The translations under genes and the position numbers were made by a program. A DNA stretch of 64,000 nucleotides from Lobosporangium transversale (Eukaryota; Mortierellomycota; Mortierellomycetes; Mortierellales; Mortierellaceae), in the NCBI RefSeq assembly GCF_002105155.1, contig NW_019028995.1, forward strand, positions 372,001 through 436,000, in the 5' to 3' direction. A model generated the notes under the pieces. The model saw only the letters and a program-made list of their open reading frames with translations, was not told the DNA's origin and did no database searches. Numbering within the stretch: the stretch's first letter is position 1; the number at the start of each line of letters is the position of its first letter. This document shows positions 31,405-39,798 of this stretch, one piece after another.

Positions 31405-33850
31405 ATGGAACCTGCATTAGGAAAAAATCAGCAACATGATCCACCCAATTTGGACAGAAATGTCCCTCATTCGAAAAGAGCTCGCATTCCAAATAGCGGA
31501 ATCGGATTGGCTGAGTAGTATACTCGTCAGGGCACCCCCCTGTCTAGCCCAGGGGCCGGGTTCGAGTCCTGGTTAAGGCACATAAAGTGAAGCAAACATG
31601 TGCCAGGTCAGGGATTTGCTTGAGTTTTTATACTTTCTCTCCGAGACAGCCTAGTGTTCTCCGCTAAGGCTAAGATCGTGGGTGCACTACCCTAAGTCGC
31701 CTGGCTGGCCACATGTCTTAGGTATATATTCCACCCCCCAGCCGAACCAGCGGTACATCTGGCAGCACATCCCCCCATCCACCCACTTGACTAGGACAGC
31801 GATGATCACAAAGTTTGACGGAGTCCAAAATAGAAATTTCAGACCAATTCCGCAAGATTTGGGTCCACATGCCAGTGGATTTGATCTAATAGAAAAAATT
31901 AAAAAAGTCGTCCTTAGCTAGAGTCGGCACGCCAGCCTCCGCAGCTTTTCACGGGCGCAACAGGCCACATCGGAAGGATGGACTTCGAGTACCGATCACG
32001 GTGTACATTGGTAGAGAAAAACATGGATACGAATTGGCTCTTCACAGCCATCCCGTGCGAACTTTGAGAGTTTCGCTTGTTTCATAGTTGAGGGCGATAT
32101 CATTACTTTAGAGCGAGATTATGAAATAAAATTCCTCACCTCTGTGGGTTCTTGTTAACAGGAAAAAAAAAAAAATCCAAATAGCGGAATCGGATCTCAA
32201 AGACAGCCCAACAACCAAGAAGTCGGTCCCGCAAGCGGCATAGAGGCGAGCGGGAGCCGCGTTGACGAGGGAACGGGCTCTAAGAGCCGTCCCTCGTATA
32301 ACCGCAGCCTGGGTGCAAATGGCTTGCGTGCAGCTACACAAGAACAGGACGCAATGGACGAAGACGATGACGCAATGGCCACTGTGGGAGTCACAGAATG
32401 GCAGGAAGTGAGACGCACCAAGGATAGGCTGAAGGCGGCCGGCGTCTTCCTCGAGGACCTTTATGGAACAACGGTTGCCGAAAAAAAGAAAGACCTGGAA
32501 ACAGTCTTGTTGGATGCTGCCATCTATTGCACAGAAGGACCACACAAGGTCAAAGTCAATGGATATACTGCTTTCCGTGTTGCTGTTGAGGATCAACCAT
32601 CCCTGACAGCGCTCCTGGAAATGACTGCTACACACAAAGATGAAGACGGAAATGAACACGAAGTCCCATTGTTTTTTGAAATGAATACCGACACCCGTGA
32701 ACGTGAACTGGAACGCACAGTGGAGGTTTATGGTATTGCTCCTAGGACTCCGGAATTCCTTATCAAGTCAGCAATGCTGCAGTTCGGTACTATTGAAAAG
32801 ATTGCAACCCGCCCATGCTCCAAGGGAGTCAAGATCACCGCAGCAGTAGTTTATAACAATGTTGAGGACGTCACAAAATTCAAATTGGCCAACCGGGAGC
32901 ACGTCTTCATTGGAAAAGAACTCGCGCGCATCCGCAAAATCGGCAATGAACGAGTCGAGTGGACATTGACACACGTCGCAAAAATCTCAGGTCTCCCTTT
33001 TGGAACGACAGACAAGGACTTGGAGCCTCTCCTTGGAGAAAAGCAAGCGAATTTCGTCAAAGTGCCACGCTATTTTTCAAAAGACGGGAAGAAATGGCAA
33101 TATCAACGAGAAGCATTCGTGTATTTCCCCTCTGCAGAAGCAATGGCGGAAACTATGACTAAACCAGTCAAAATCGGGGGCATTGAGACTTTCTGGGGTG
33201 ATAAGGACGACAAACGATGCCGACAATGCCACAAACCAGGACACATCATGAGGGAATGCGAGGTATTCATTGCACTCCAGGAGACAAAGCAGCACATCAA
33301 AGCTGTCAAGGAATACCAAAAGGGAGGAGCACTGAAAGTTGTACCACAACTCTCATACGCCAAAGCCGCCACGGGAAAGAGTGGAAGTGTTACTCAAAGC
33401 AACCAACAGAAGGCACAGGAAGAAAAAACCAATATCCAAAGTTCTGGTCAAACAAACGTCATAGGAAAGAACAGCAACACTGGTGCAGTCGATAAGAAAA
33501 TCCAGCAACTGGTAGATACAGTGGAACGCCTACAGGAAGAGCAACAACAACTACGTGCTCAAAACAGTCTACTAATCCAAATGTTAATAGGAATGATGAG
33601 CCAACATCTTGGAATGGACTTCGCAGCCGAGCACCTGAAGGCAGCAGGACTGAGTGGAGAGTTCCACAGGAACGTGCCCAAAAACAAAGGTAAGTCAGCT
33701 GCTTTTCCAGGCATGCCTCCTACTAACGAGTCCCTAGCAGGGATTATGGCTCTCATAGCAAACGGAGCAGGTAGTAAGGAAAAAAGTAGAAAAGAAGAGA
33801 AATCAACCTCAAGTGGATTGCCGCCAAAACCACTAGTCCATAATGAGTAA
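31405..33850 (+). pseudogene. LINE ORF1 disrupted by a SINE
   Basis: The frame opens at the same ATG as copy A (MEPALGKNQQ) but is broken at codon 35 by the 668-bp SINE at 31508-32175. After the insertion, from 32176, the remaining frame is intact to the stop at 33850 and matches copy A, including the CCHC knuckle (CRQCHKPGH at about 33217-33260) and the coiled coil. A shortened protein lacking the first 35 or more residues might be made from an internal start, but this copy is probably dependent on ORF1 supplied by other copies. Confidence 0.85.
31508..32175 (+). mobile_element. tRNA-headed SINE with LINE-derived tail, inserted in LINE ORF1
   Basis: A 668-bp non-autonomous retroposon flanked by a perfect 20-bp target duplication TCCAAATAGCGGAATCGGAT (31488-31507 and 32176-32195). 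The head has Pol III A-box-like (TGGCTGAGTAGT) and B-box (GGTTCGAGTCC, about 31558) sequences. The unique body starts near 31650 (TTCTCCGCTAAGG). The last 230 bp resemble the LINE 3' UTR: GCGCAACAGGCCACATCGGAA versus GCGCAACAGGCCACGTCGGAA, then GGACTTNGAGTACC and ATCATGGATACG. It ends with hairpin ACCTCTGTGGGT (32138-32149), TTCTTGTTAACA and poly(A). It probably uses Pol III for transcription and the LINE enzyme for mobility. A second, split copy lies at 39734-39798 plus 42647-43160. Confidence 0.88.
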
Positions 33851-36800
33851 TGCAAGCACTCAAAATAGACAGGACAGTACTAGATCTAATAGCAATGCTA
33901 TTAAATTTGGATCATTTAACATACGGGGTGCGTTAGAAGCTGGGAAAATAGAAGCGTTATGTGAATATGGTGATATGAAAGATTTAGATATGATAGCACT
34001 CCAAGAAACCAACATGCATGTTGGAGGGAGTAAAATGGCAAGAAATTTGAAACAAACTAAATATAAAATGTGGTGGGTGAGTGGTAAAGAAGGTGCAACA
34101 CAGGGAACAGGGGTTGGGCTTTTGATCGCTCAGCATTGGTTCCAGTACGCTGCGAGAACTTCATCTTGTGGGAGCAGAGGCCAAGCGAGAGATTTCAACT
34201 TTCCTGGGGGATTTAAAATCAGAGTAATTAACTGCTACCTACCAAGCGGAAGGGAAGATGAAGCAGAAGTAATTACTAAATGGATACAAAAAGAATATAA
34301 CGACGCGAGAGAAGAAGGGAGGGGTATAATCATTCTTGGGGATTTCAATGCTACTAGGAACCCCCGGCTCGATCGACGACGAGAGAACGCAACGAGTATA
34401 AGACCAGAATCGGCACTACTTCAATGGATGGAGACGCAGCCACTTCATGATGTTTTCCGCGCTCAACACCCTCTTCGTGAAGACTATACCTGCCAGAATA
34501 CGAGCCGTATAGACATGATCTTTGTATCTAGTGTATTCACGGATAGGCTTCTCAGGGTCAAACACAAATCATTGGATGGTATTGTGGCGTCAGACCACAA
34601 AATGGTCACTCTAGAAATGACACTGCACCGCCTTATTCAACAACCACTTCATCACATCATTTACAAAAAACCCAAGGGCTACAAATTCTTACTTCGCGAT
34701 GCCAGCAACGACGATTGGGAGAATTTTGAGAACGGTGTGAATATAAGAATTGGAGACGGCAGTGAATCTTCTACAATGGGCCTACGGAGAGCCCAGAACG
34801 ACGATGAAAAGGATCTCTTGACGCCAGAAGACCTTCAAAGAATCGACATTGACCTTGCATGGAAATGGTATTCAAAGCTGCTCATAGAAAGCGCCAAAGA
34901 AAACTTGCCAGGAAGAGTGGTTGGTCGGTCTGGAGTGAAGCCAGAACAAGAATTGTGTCTCCGCCACCTCATACGTGATCTCGCTAAAATTAAAAAATTG
35001 GCAAATCAAACCCGCAGAGGATTATCAACAGTACAAAGAGACGCAAGATGGACAACACTGGTAGAGCAGCAGAAAAAATTTAATAAGAATGCTGAGTGGT
35101 TGAGGCTGCAAGGACAAGGGGAGATCGAAGGCCTCACTACTATACCGGACACGAAGGATAGCGACGATGTATGGAAAGATTGGGTAAGAGGAGTAAAGCA
35201 CAGATGGACAGAGTCAATATCATTTTTACAGGCGACAAGGAAGCTGGAAAAGACAAGGACGATGAATGGCCTGATAGAGAAACGCTGTGGAGAGTTGAAG
35301 TCGGCAACAGGGAAAATGATAGACAAAGTGCTGGGACGTGGCGGAGGTAAAGTGACAATAGACCGGATTCAGGACGACGAAGGCGGTGTCACAGTGAATA
35401 TTCTAGAGCCACAGCAAGTTAAAGAGAAGGTACGGGCATGGTTCGACAAGTGGCACGGACGTAGGCCGTCAAAACCGCTAGAGCCGGGTTCGAGATGGCA
35501 GAAGCAATATAGCCCTCAGAGGTGGATCAAGAGTGAATGGTACGACGGTCTGATGGATCCACCAAGCAGAAATGAGTTTTCAGCTGTGGTCCTGGATGCA
35601 CCCAAAAACAAGGCAGCTGGTGTGTCAGGCATTACGAACGAAATGATCCAACACCAAGGACCGCAGGGGCTCTTTATCCTCTTCCAAATCATAAGTGCCA
35701 CTATCGTGCAAGAAGACGTCCCCAAGGATTGGAAGACGGGGCTCCTCTATTGCATACCAAAAGCTCCAGAATGGTCAGGAAACATGGCAGAGGTAAGGCC
35801 GATAGCTTTGTTGGAGCACGCACGGAAAATAATGTTTGCAGTAATAACAAATAGGTTAAGCGCGATCATGGCCAGGCACGATATTCTACGAGGACCAAAC
35901 TTCTCTGTTCTTAAAGGTACTACCACTAAGGATCCAATCCATATCCTGCAAGCGGCAATGGAAGACGCAAGAGAGTTCAAGAAAGAACAGTGGATTGTGT
36001 TCCAAGACATGAAACGGTGTTTCGACTCTGTCAACTGCGCCCCCGATGGGATGCTTTCTCGCGGACTAAGACGGCTCCAGGTCCCTGAACAGTTCATACG
36101 CCTATGTGAAAACATCGCCATTTCCAAAGTGAACAGGGTGATTACTGAATACGGACCAACTGACGAGTATCATCCAGAGTGCGGTTTGGATCAAGGTGGA
36201 GTGGAATGTCCGCTTTTATGGAGAATAGCATATGATGCACTCCTGTGTGAAATTATAGACAGTAGCACTGGATATAGTCTAGAGGGACCAAGAGGGACAC
36301 CATCAGTTGCTGGCCTTGCTTTCGTGGATGATACTACATGGATATCGGACTCCAAAGCACATATGCAGGAGATACTTGACATTGCAACGACATTCTTCAT
36401 TCTTAACGGGGTGGAAGTGAACGCCAAGAAAACGCAGGTCATCTGTATCAACAGCAAGCAGGATAGGAGGAGCACGCTGAAATTTGGGACACCTACAGAA
36501 GAGATCCGACCAGTGGAAAAGAATGAATCGGTACGGATTCTTGGTGTTTGGGTCACAGCAACAGGAAATCCAACAGCAACACAGCAAATAGTGGAGCAGG
36601 AAATAGAAACGACCTGTAACATTCTCCGGTCCAAAGCCCTGACAGATCGGCAGACAACGTATATTGTCAATAATGTGCTCATCCCAAAGGTGCTGTATAG
36701 GATTTCGGCCCAAATGTTGCCACCAACGTTCCTACAGAAGATGACTGGTAAGTATATGTCACTGTGTAAGCGGAAAGCACGTATGCCATCAACTACGCCA

Positions 36801-38867
36801 AACAGCATTATGAACCACAATAGATTGTATGCCATCAAAGACTTGGCGAACGCTCAAGCGGAAGAACAAATATCTACCCTGGCGCTTCGACTTAATGACA
36901 GCAATGTAATGGGACGGATATGTCGGACACGAGTACTGATGCTGCAGCACAGGAATAAGATGGAAGTCTCGCCAACTTTGGAGCCACATCGTGTCAAAAA
37001 GTATCGCCACAACTTTATATCGAATGTTTGTGAAGAAATGAAGAATCGTAACATTACTTTCGACCTATCGATCGCAGCCGAATTTGGTCTCCCACACAAC
37101 GCTCTCTCGACATGGAAATGGCTAAACGGAGAATTACCACACGTATGGAAGGCGCTCACCAAGCGTATGGTATACTTTGTGGATCAAATACTTACGGATG
37201 ATAAGGAGGACATGATCTCATGGCACGCATTCAGGACCCGTTACGGAGGGCCTAAAGTTTCGCCATTCTGGTTCAACCAACTTCAAAACTTTTGCTTCGA
37301 CAACGATTATGTGGGTAGGCATGCAAGAGAATGGAACAGGAGGAAACTGGCACTTTTAGACGTCAGTGATGATGACAGCAACAGCGACAGTAGTTATGTC
37401 AGCTCGGTAGACGGGGATACAGAAGACGAAGATCGAGAAGCGATTCGTGCACTCAACCAATTCATAAAGCATGAGGCAGCGAACAGAACCTTGACAGTAT
37501 CACCGGCTAATCAAGCTGTTGAGCCACCAATTGGAATTAAGTGGATTCTAGATCAACAGAAGGAGCGGAAAAAGAGACGAGAAGCTGTTATGAAAGAGGC
37601 GCGCAGAGCAACCAGAGAACATAATCTTAGGCGACAAAGAGCAAAGTTAGATGCCATAGTCAGAAGAGCAGAACGCCACCAGGACCGAGAGCGAAGGCAT
37701 GGTGAACGCATGCGAGCCCGCGAAGAAGCGAGGAGACGCCGGACCCAGAACACAAGGAGATATGAGGGTCTGAGCGAGCAAGCTCTGCTAAGGAGAGCAA
37801 AAGTCGACCTGGATTCCAACGAGACACCGTGCCTAAAAGTGATCCCTGAAGTCAACAGAGGCCTAGCCAGGGACACAAATGGAGTTATCATTAGTGCCAA
37901 TACCGAGGAGAAAATCCAACGCCAAAGGGAACGGTACAATACCCAGCCGGGTAATGTCATTTATACGGATGGATCTCTCAAAGATATTGGCACTGAAAGA
38001 GTAAGTATGGCATTTGGTGTGGTAGTCCAGACACAAGAGGGTGAGTTTTACACTGCGCTATCTGGTAGAGTAGCAGGCAACGCATCCTCGACAAAGGCAG
38101 AGCTAGCTGGTTTGTTGGCAGGAATACTTATCAGCCCACGAAACAGACCTATGACAATCCGACTTGATAACAGCGCAGTTGTGACTCAATTCCGAGCATT
38201 GGTCCGAGGCAGAGTGGATAGCACGTTGCGACAACGTATTAGATCACCGTATGCAGTATGGTGGGCAGCTATACACAACGCATTTATTCAACAAGGATCG
38301 GAAGTCACGGTCGAGTGGGTCAAAGGACATGCCGGCAACAGAGGGAACGAAGAAGCGGACGAAGCAGCAAAACATGGACATTATGGCGAGCTATGGGATA
38401 TCAACATAACGGAGCATAATGACATGTACTGCCATGCAAAGTTCAACGGTGTACCAGCGGAAGATGACTTAAGGCAGATCCTTAAGTTACAGTCAACAAC
38501 TCGTACACATCACACGTGGATCGCTCAGAACAGGACGCAGGAGCATGTTAAGGATTGGACAAAAATTGATTGGCGAGCTACTATGAACATTGTTCATGAT
38601 AGCAACCTACCGAAAGGACTCTTCACCAGCCCAGCGGACTGCCAAAAGCGAGCGCACAGGATCAAGAAACTCCATGGAATGTTGCCTACACAGTCATATA
38701 TGAGACACTGGAGGCCAGACTTTTATGAAGACGGCAACTGCAGAGTGTGTGGGACAGAGGATGAAGACACATCGCACATCTGGAGATGTCCAAGGACGAT
38801 GGGGACTCAGGCCGAGAAGTGGAAGGAGATAATCCAAAATGTGAATGTGATAGGGGAGAGGACATGA
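33843..38867 (+). CDS. LINE ORF2 polyprotein, copy B
   Basis: An intact 1674-residue frame with the same sequence as the copy A protein. Endonuclease motifs (GDFNATRNP, ASDH), reverse transcriptase with FVDD at about residue 827 (nt 36319), RNase H beginning YTDGS (nt 37963), and the C-terminal CX2CX8HX4C (nt about 38738). Its ATG lies in the octamer ATGAGTAA shared with the ORF1 stop, so translation probably depends on termination-reinitiation. Since ORF1 of this copy is broken 5' of the junction but reads through to the same stop, ORF2 expression may still occur. Confidence 0.92.
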   Translation: MSNASTQNRQDSTRSNSNAIKFGSFNIRGALEAGKIEALCEYGDMKDLDMIALQETNMHVGGSKMARNLKQTKYKMWWVSGKEGATQGTGVGLLIAQHWFQYAARTSSCGSRGQARDFNFPGGFKIRVINCYLPSGREDEAEVITKWIQKEYNDAREEGRGIIILGDFNATRNPRLDRRRENATSIRPESALLQWMETQPLHDVFRAQHPLREDYTCQNTSRIDMIFVSSVFTDRLLRVKHKSLDGIVASDHKMVTLEMTLHRLIQQPLHHIIYKKPKGYKFLLRDASNDDWENFENGVNIRIGDGSESSTMGLRRAQNDDEKDLLTPEDLQRIDIDLAWKWYSKLLIESAKENLPGRVVGRSGVKPEQELCLRHLIRDLAKIKKLANQTRRGLSTVQRDARWTTLVEQQKKFNKNAEWLRLQGQGEIEGLTTIPDTKDSDDVWKDWVRGVKHRWTESISFLQATRKLEKTRTMNGLIEKRCGELKSATGKMIDKVLGRGGGKVTIDRIQDDEGGVTVNILEPQQVKEKVRAWFDKWHGRRPSKPLEPGSRWQKQYSPQRWIKSEWYDGLMDPPSRNEFSAVVLDAPKNKAAGVSGITNEMIQHQGPQGLFILFQIISATIVQEDVPKDWKTGLLYCIPKAPEWSGNMAEVRPIALLEHARKIMFAVITNRLSAIMARHDILRGPNFSVLKGTTTKDPIHILQAAMEDAREFKKEQWIVFQDMKRCFDSVNCAPDGMLSRGLRRLQVPEQFIRLCENIAISKVNRVITEYGPTDEYHPECGLDQGGVECPLLWRIAYDALLCEIIDSSTGYSLEGPRGTPSVAGLAFVDDTTWISDSKAHMQEILDIATTFFILNGVEVNAKKTQVICINSKQDRRSTLKFGTPTEEIRPVEKNESVRILGVWVTATGNPTATQQIVEQEIETTCNILRSKALTDRQTTYIVNNVLIPKVLYRISAQMLPPTFLQKMTGKYMSLCKRKARMPSTTPNSIMNHNRLYAIKDLANAQAEEQISTLALRLNDSNVMGRICRTRVLMLQHRNKMEVSPTLEPHRVKKYRHNFISNVCEEMKNRNITFDLSIAAEFGLPHNALSTWKWLNGELPHVWKALTKRMVYFVDQILTDDKEDMISWHAFRTRYGGPKVSPFWFNQLQNFCFDNDYVGRHAREWNRRKLALLDVSDDDSNSDSSYVSSVDGDTEDEDREAIRALNQFIKHEAANRTLTVSPANQAVEPPIGIKWILDQQKERKKRREAVMKEARRATREHNLRRQRAKLDAIVRRAERHQDRERRHGERMRAREEARRRRTQNTRRYEGLSEQALLRRAKVDLDSNETPCLKVIPEVNRGLARDTNGVIISANTEEKIQRQRERYNTQPGNVIYTDGSLKDIGTERVSMAFGVVVQTQEGEFYTALSGRVAGNASSTKAELAGLLAGILISPRNRPMTIRLDNSAVVTQFRALVRGRVDSTLRQRIRSPYAVWWAAIHNAFIQQGSEVTVEWVKGHAGNRGNEEADEAAKHGHYGELWDINITEHNDMYCHAKFNGVPAEDDLRQILKLQSTTRTHHTWIAQNRTQEHVKDWTKIDWRATMNIVHDSNLPKGLFTSPADCQKRAHRIKKLHGMLPTQSYMRHWRPDFYEDGNCRVCGTEDEDTSHIWRCPRTMGTQAEKWKEIIQNVNVIGERT

Positions 38868-39171
38868 AGGAAAGCGTTGAAAGCAGTGCAGGAGCAAGCA
38901 CAAAGGGCCAGAGAGAGGTGTAGACCCACCAAGGACAAAAGAGCCAACTTTTACTGCGGCAGAGGAGGACTACATTTGGAAAACTCTGGAGATGCATATC
39001 GATGGTGTGCGAGAAGTACGACGCCATGGTGATAGGAACGACGGTGATGAGGAAGAGAGAGAGCACACACCAGATTGGTCTGTGCAGGACATTTACCATT
39101 GACTTACGCCCAAGTCCATTGCTCAGAGTTGGAAAGTTGGCTTCAAGACAACAACAAGGATAGCTACATAT

Positions 39172-39501
39172 ATGGCAGGGCGCTTCGTCAAGGCCATAGA
39201 GGAATTCGGTCGTACAGAAATCTGGAACAAACGGTGTAAAGTCACCGTTGAATGGGAAAAGGCTCGTGGAATCACTGCTATGAGCAAACGCGCTAGAGGA
39301 CGCAACTGTGTTGGGGAGCACAGACGTAGTAGCAATGATTTCCTTGTCCCTTCCCTCAGACAAAGACAGAAGCTGAATGTAAAAGAGATCTACAAGATCG
39401 CGGATGACCGAGTCCGGGACAGTTACCTTGGGAAAACCAAACTGGACGTGATGGAGCGGCTAGGTGGAATGAAGTTTTTGATGACTATGGATAGCGGATA
39501 A
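39172..39501 (+). CDS. LINE third frame, C-terminal basic domain, copy B
   Basis: Same 109-codon frame as at 1796-2125 (MAGRFVKAIEEFGR...). It is preceded in frame by WSVQDIYH-stop-LTPKS, where the related LINE reads WTVQDLYHGLVPKE. Expression unproven. Confidence 0.5.
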   Translation: MAGRFVKAIEEFGRTEIWNKRCKVTVEWEKARGITAMSKRARGRNCVGEHRRSSNDFLVPSLRQRQKLNVKEIYKIADDRVRDSYLGKTKLDVMERLGGMKFLMTMDSG

Positions 39502-39733
39502 TTTGTCGCGTTGCGCAACAGGCCACGTCGGAAAGGTGGACTTTGAGTACCAACCACGGCGGTCAGGGTTTATGAAATCATGGATACAGCGGCTCTTGTC
39601 GTTTGTGCAGTAATAGCTGTTTATTGACTATAGTTTCTGGAGCATTTTGTTCATAGAGTGTAGAAAATAAATCCCATGACCCTGAGGGTCCTTGTTATCA
39701 AAAAAAAAAAAAAAAGTATACTCGTCAGGGCAC

Positions 39734-39798
39734 ATATATACTCGTCAGGGCACCCCCCTGTCTAGCCCAGGGGCCGGGTTCGAGTCCTGGTTAAGGCA
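39734..39798 (+). mobile_element. Head fragment of a second SINE copy
   Basis: Matches the tRNA-like head of the SINE from TATACTCGTCAGGG through the B box GGTTCGAGTCC to TTAAGGCA, then changes abruptly into LINE coding sequence at 39799. The remainder of this SINE lies beyond that LINE, from 42647. About 85 bp between the two parts are missing. Confidence 0.7.

Larger units (their letters stand above)
31292..39715 (+). mobile_element. Full-length LINE retrotransposon, copy B (SINE-interrupted)
   Basis: The second copy of the same LINE as at 1568-9316, on the opposite strand. It is flanked by an 18-bp target-site duplication GTATACTCGTCAGGGCAC (31274-31291 and 39716-39733), which places its 5' end at the AAAACTCTTCTCC at 31293 and its 3' end after a 16-nt poly(A). 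The target duplicated is itself the front of a tRNA-like SINE head. Removing the internal SINE and its duplication leaves about 7.74 kb, equal to copy A. ORF2, UTRs and 3' end look identical to copy A wherever compared. 3' hairpin at 39678-39690. Confidence 0.93.

Noticed and set aside
31508-31600. tRNA-like sequence of the SINE heads as true tRNA genes
   Set aside because: A and B boxes are good, but the acceptor stem has several mismatches and the sequence runs on into SINE body with duplications at its ends.
36319-36330. FVDD instead of F/YADD as evidence of a dead reverse transcriptase
   Set aside because: Both catalytic aspartates are present, substitution at the second position is tolerated in some families, and two identical young copies argue for recent activity.
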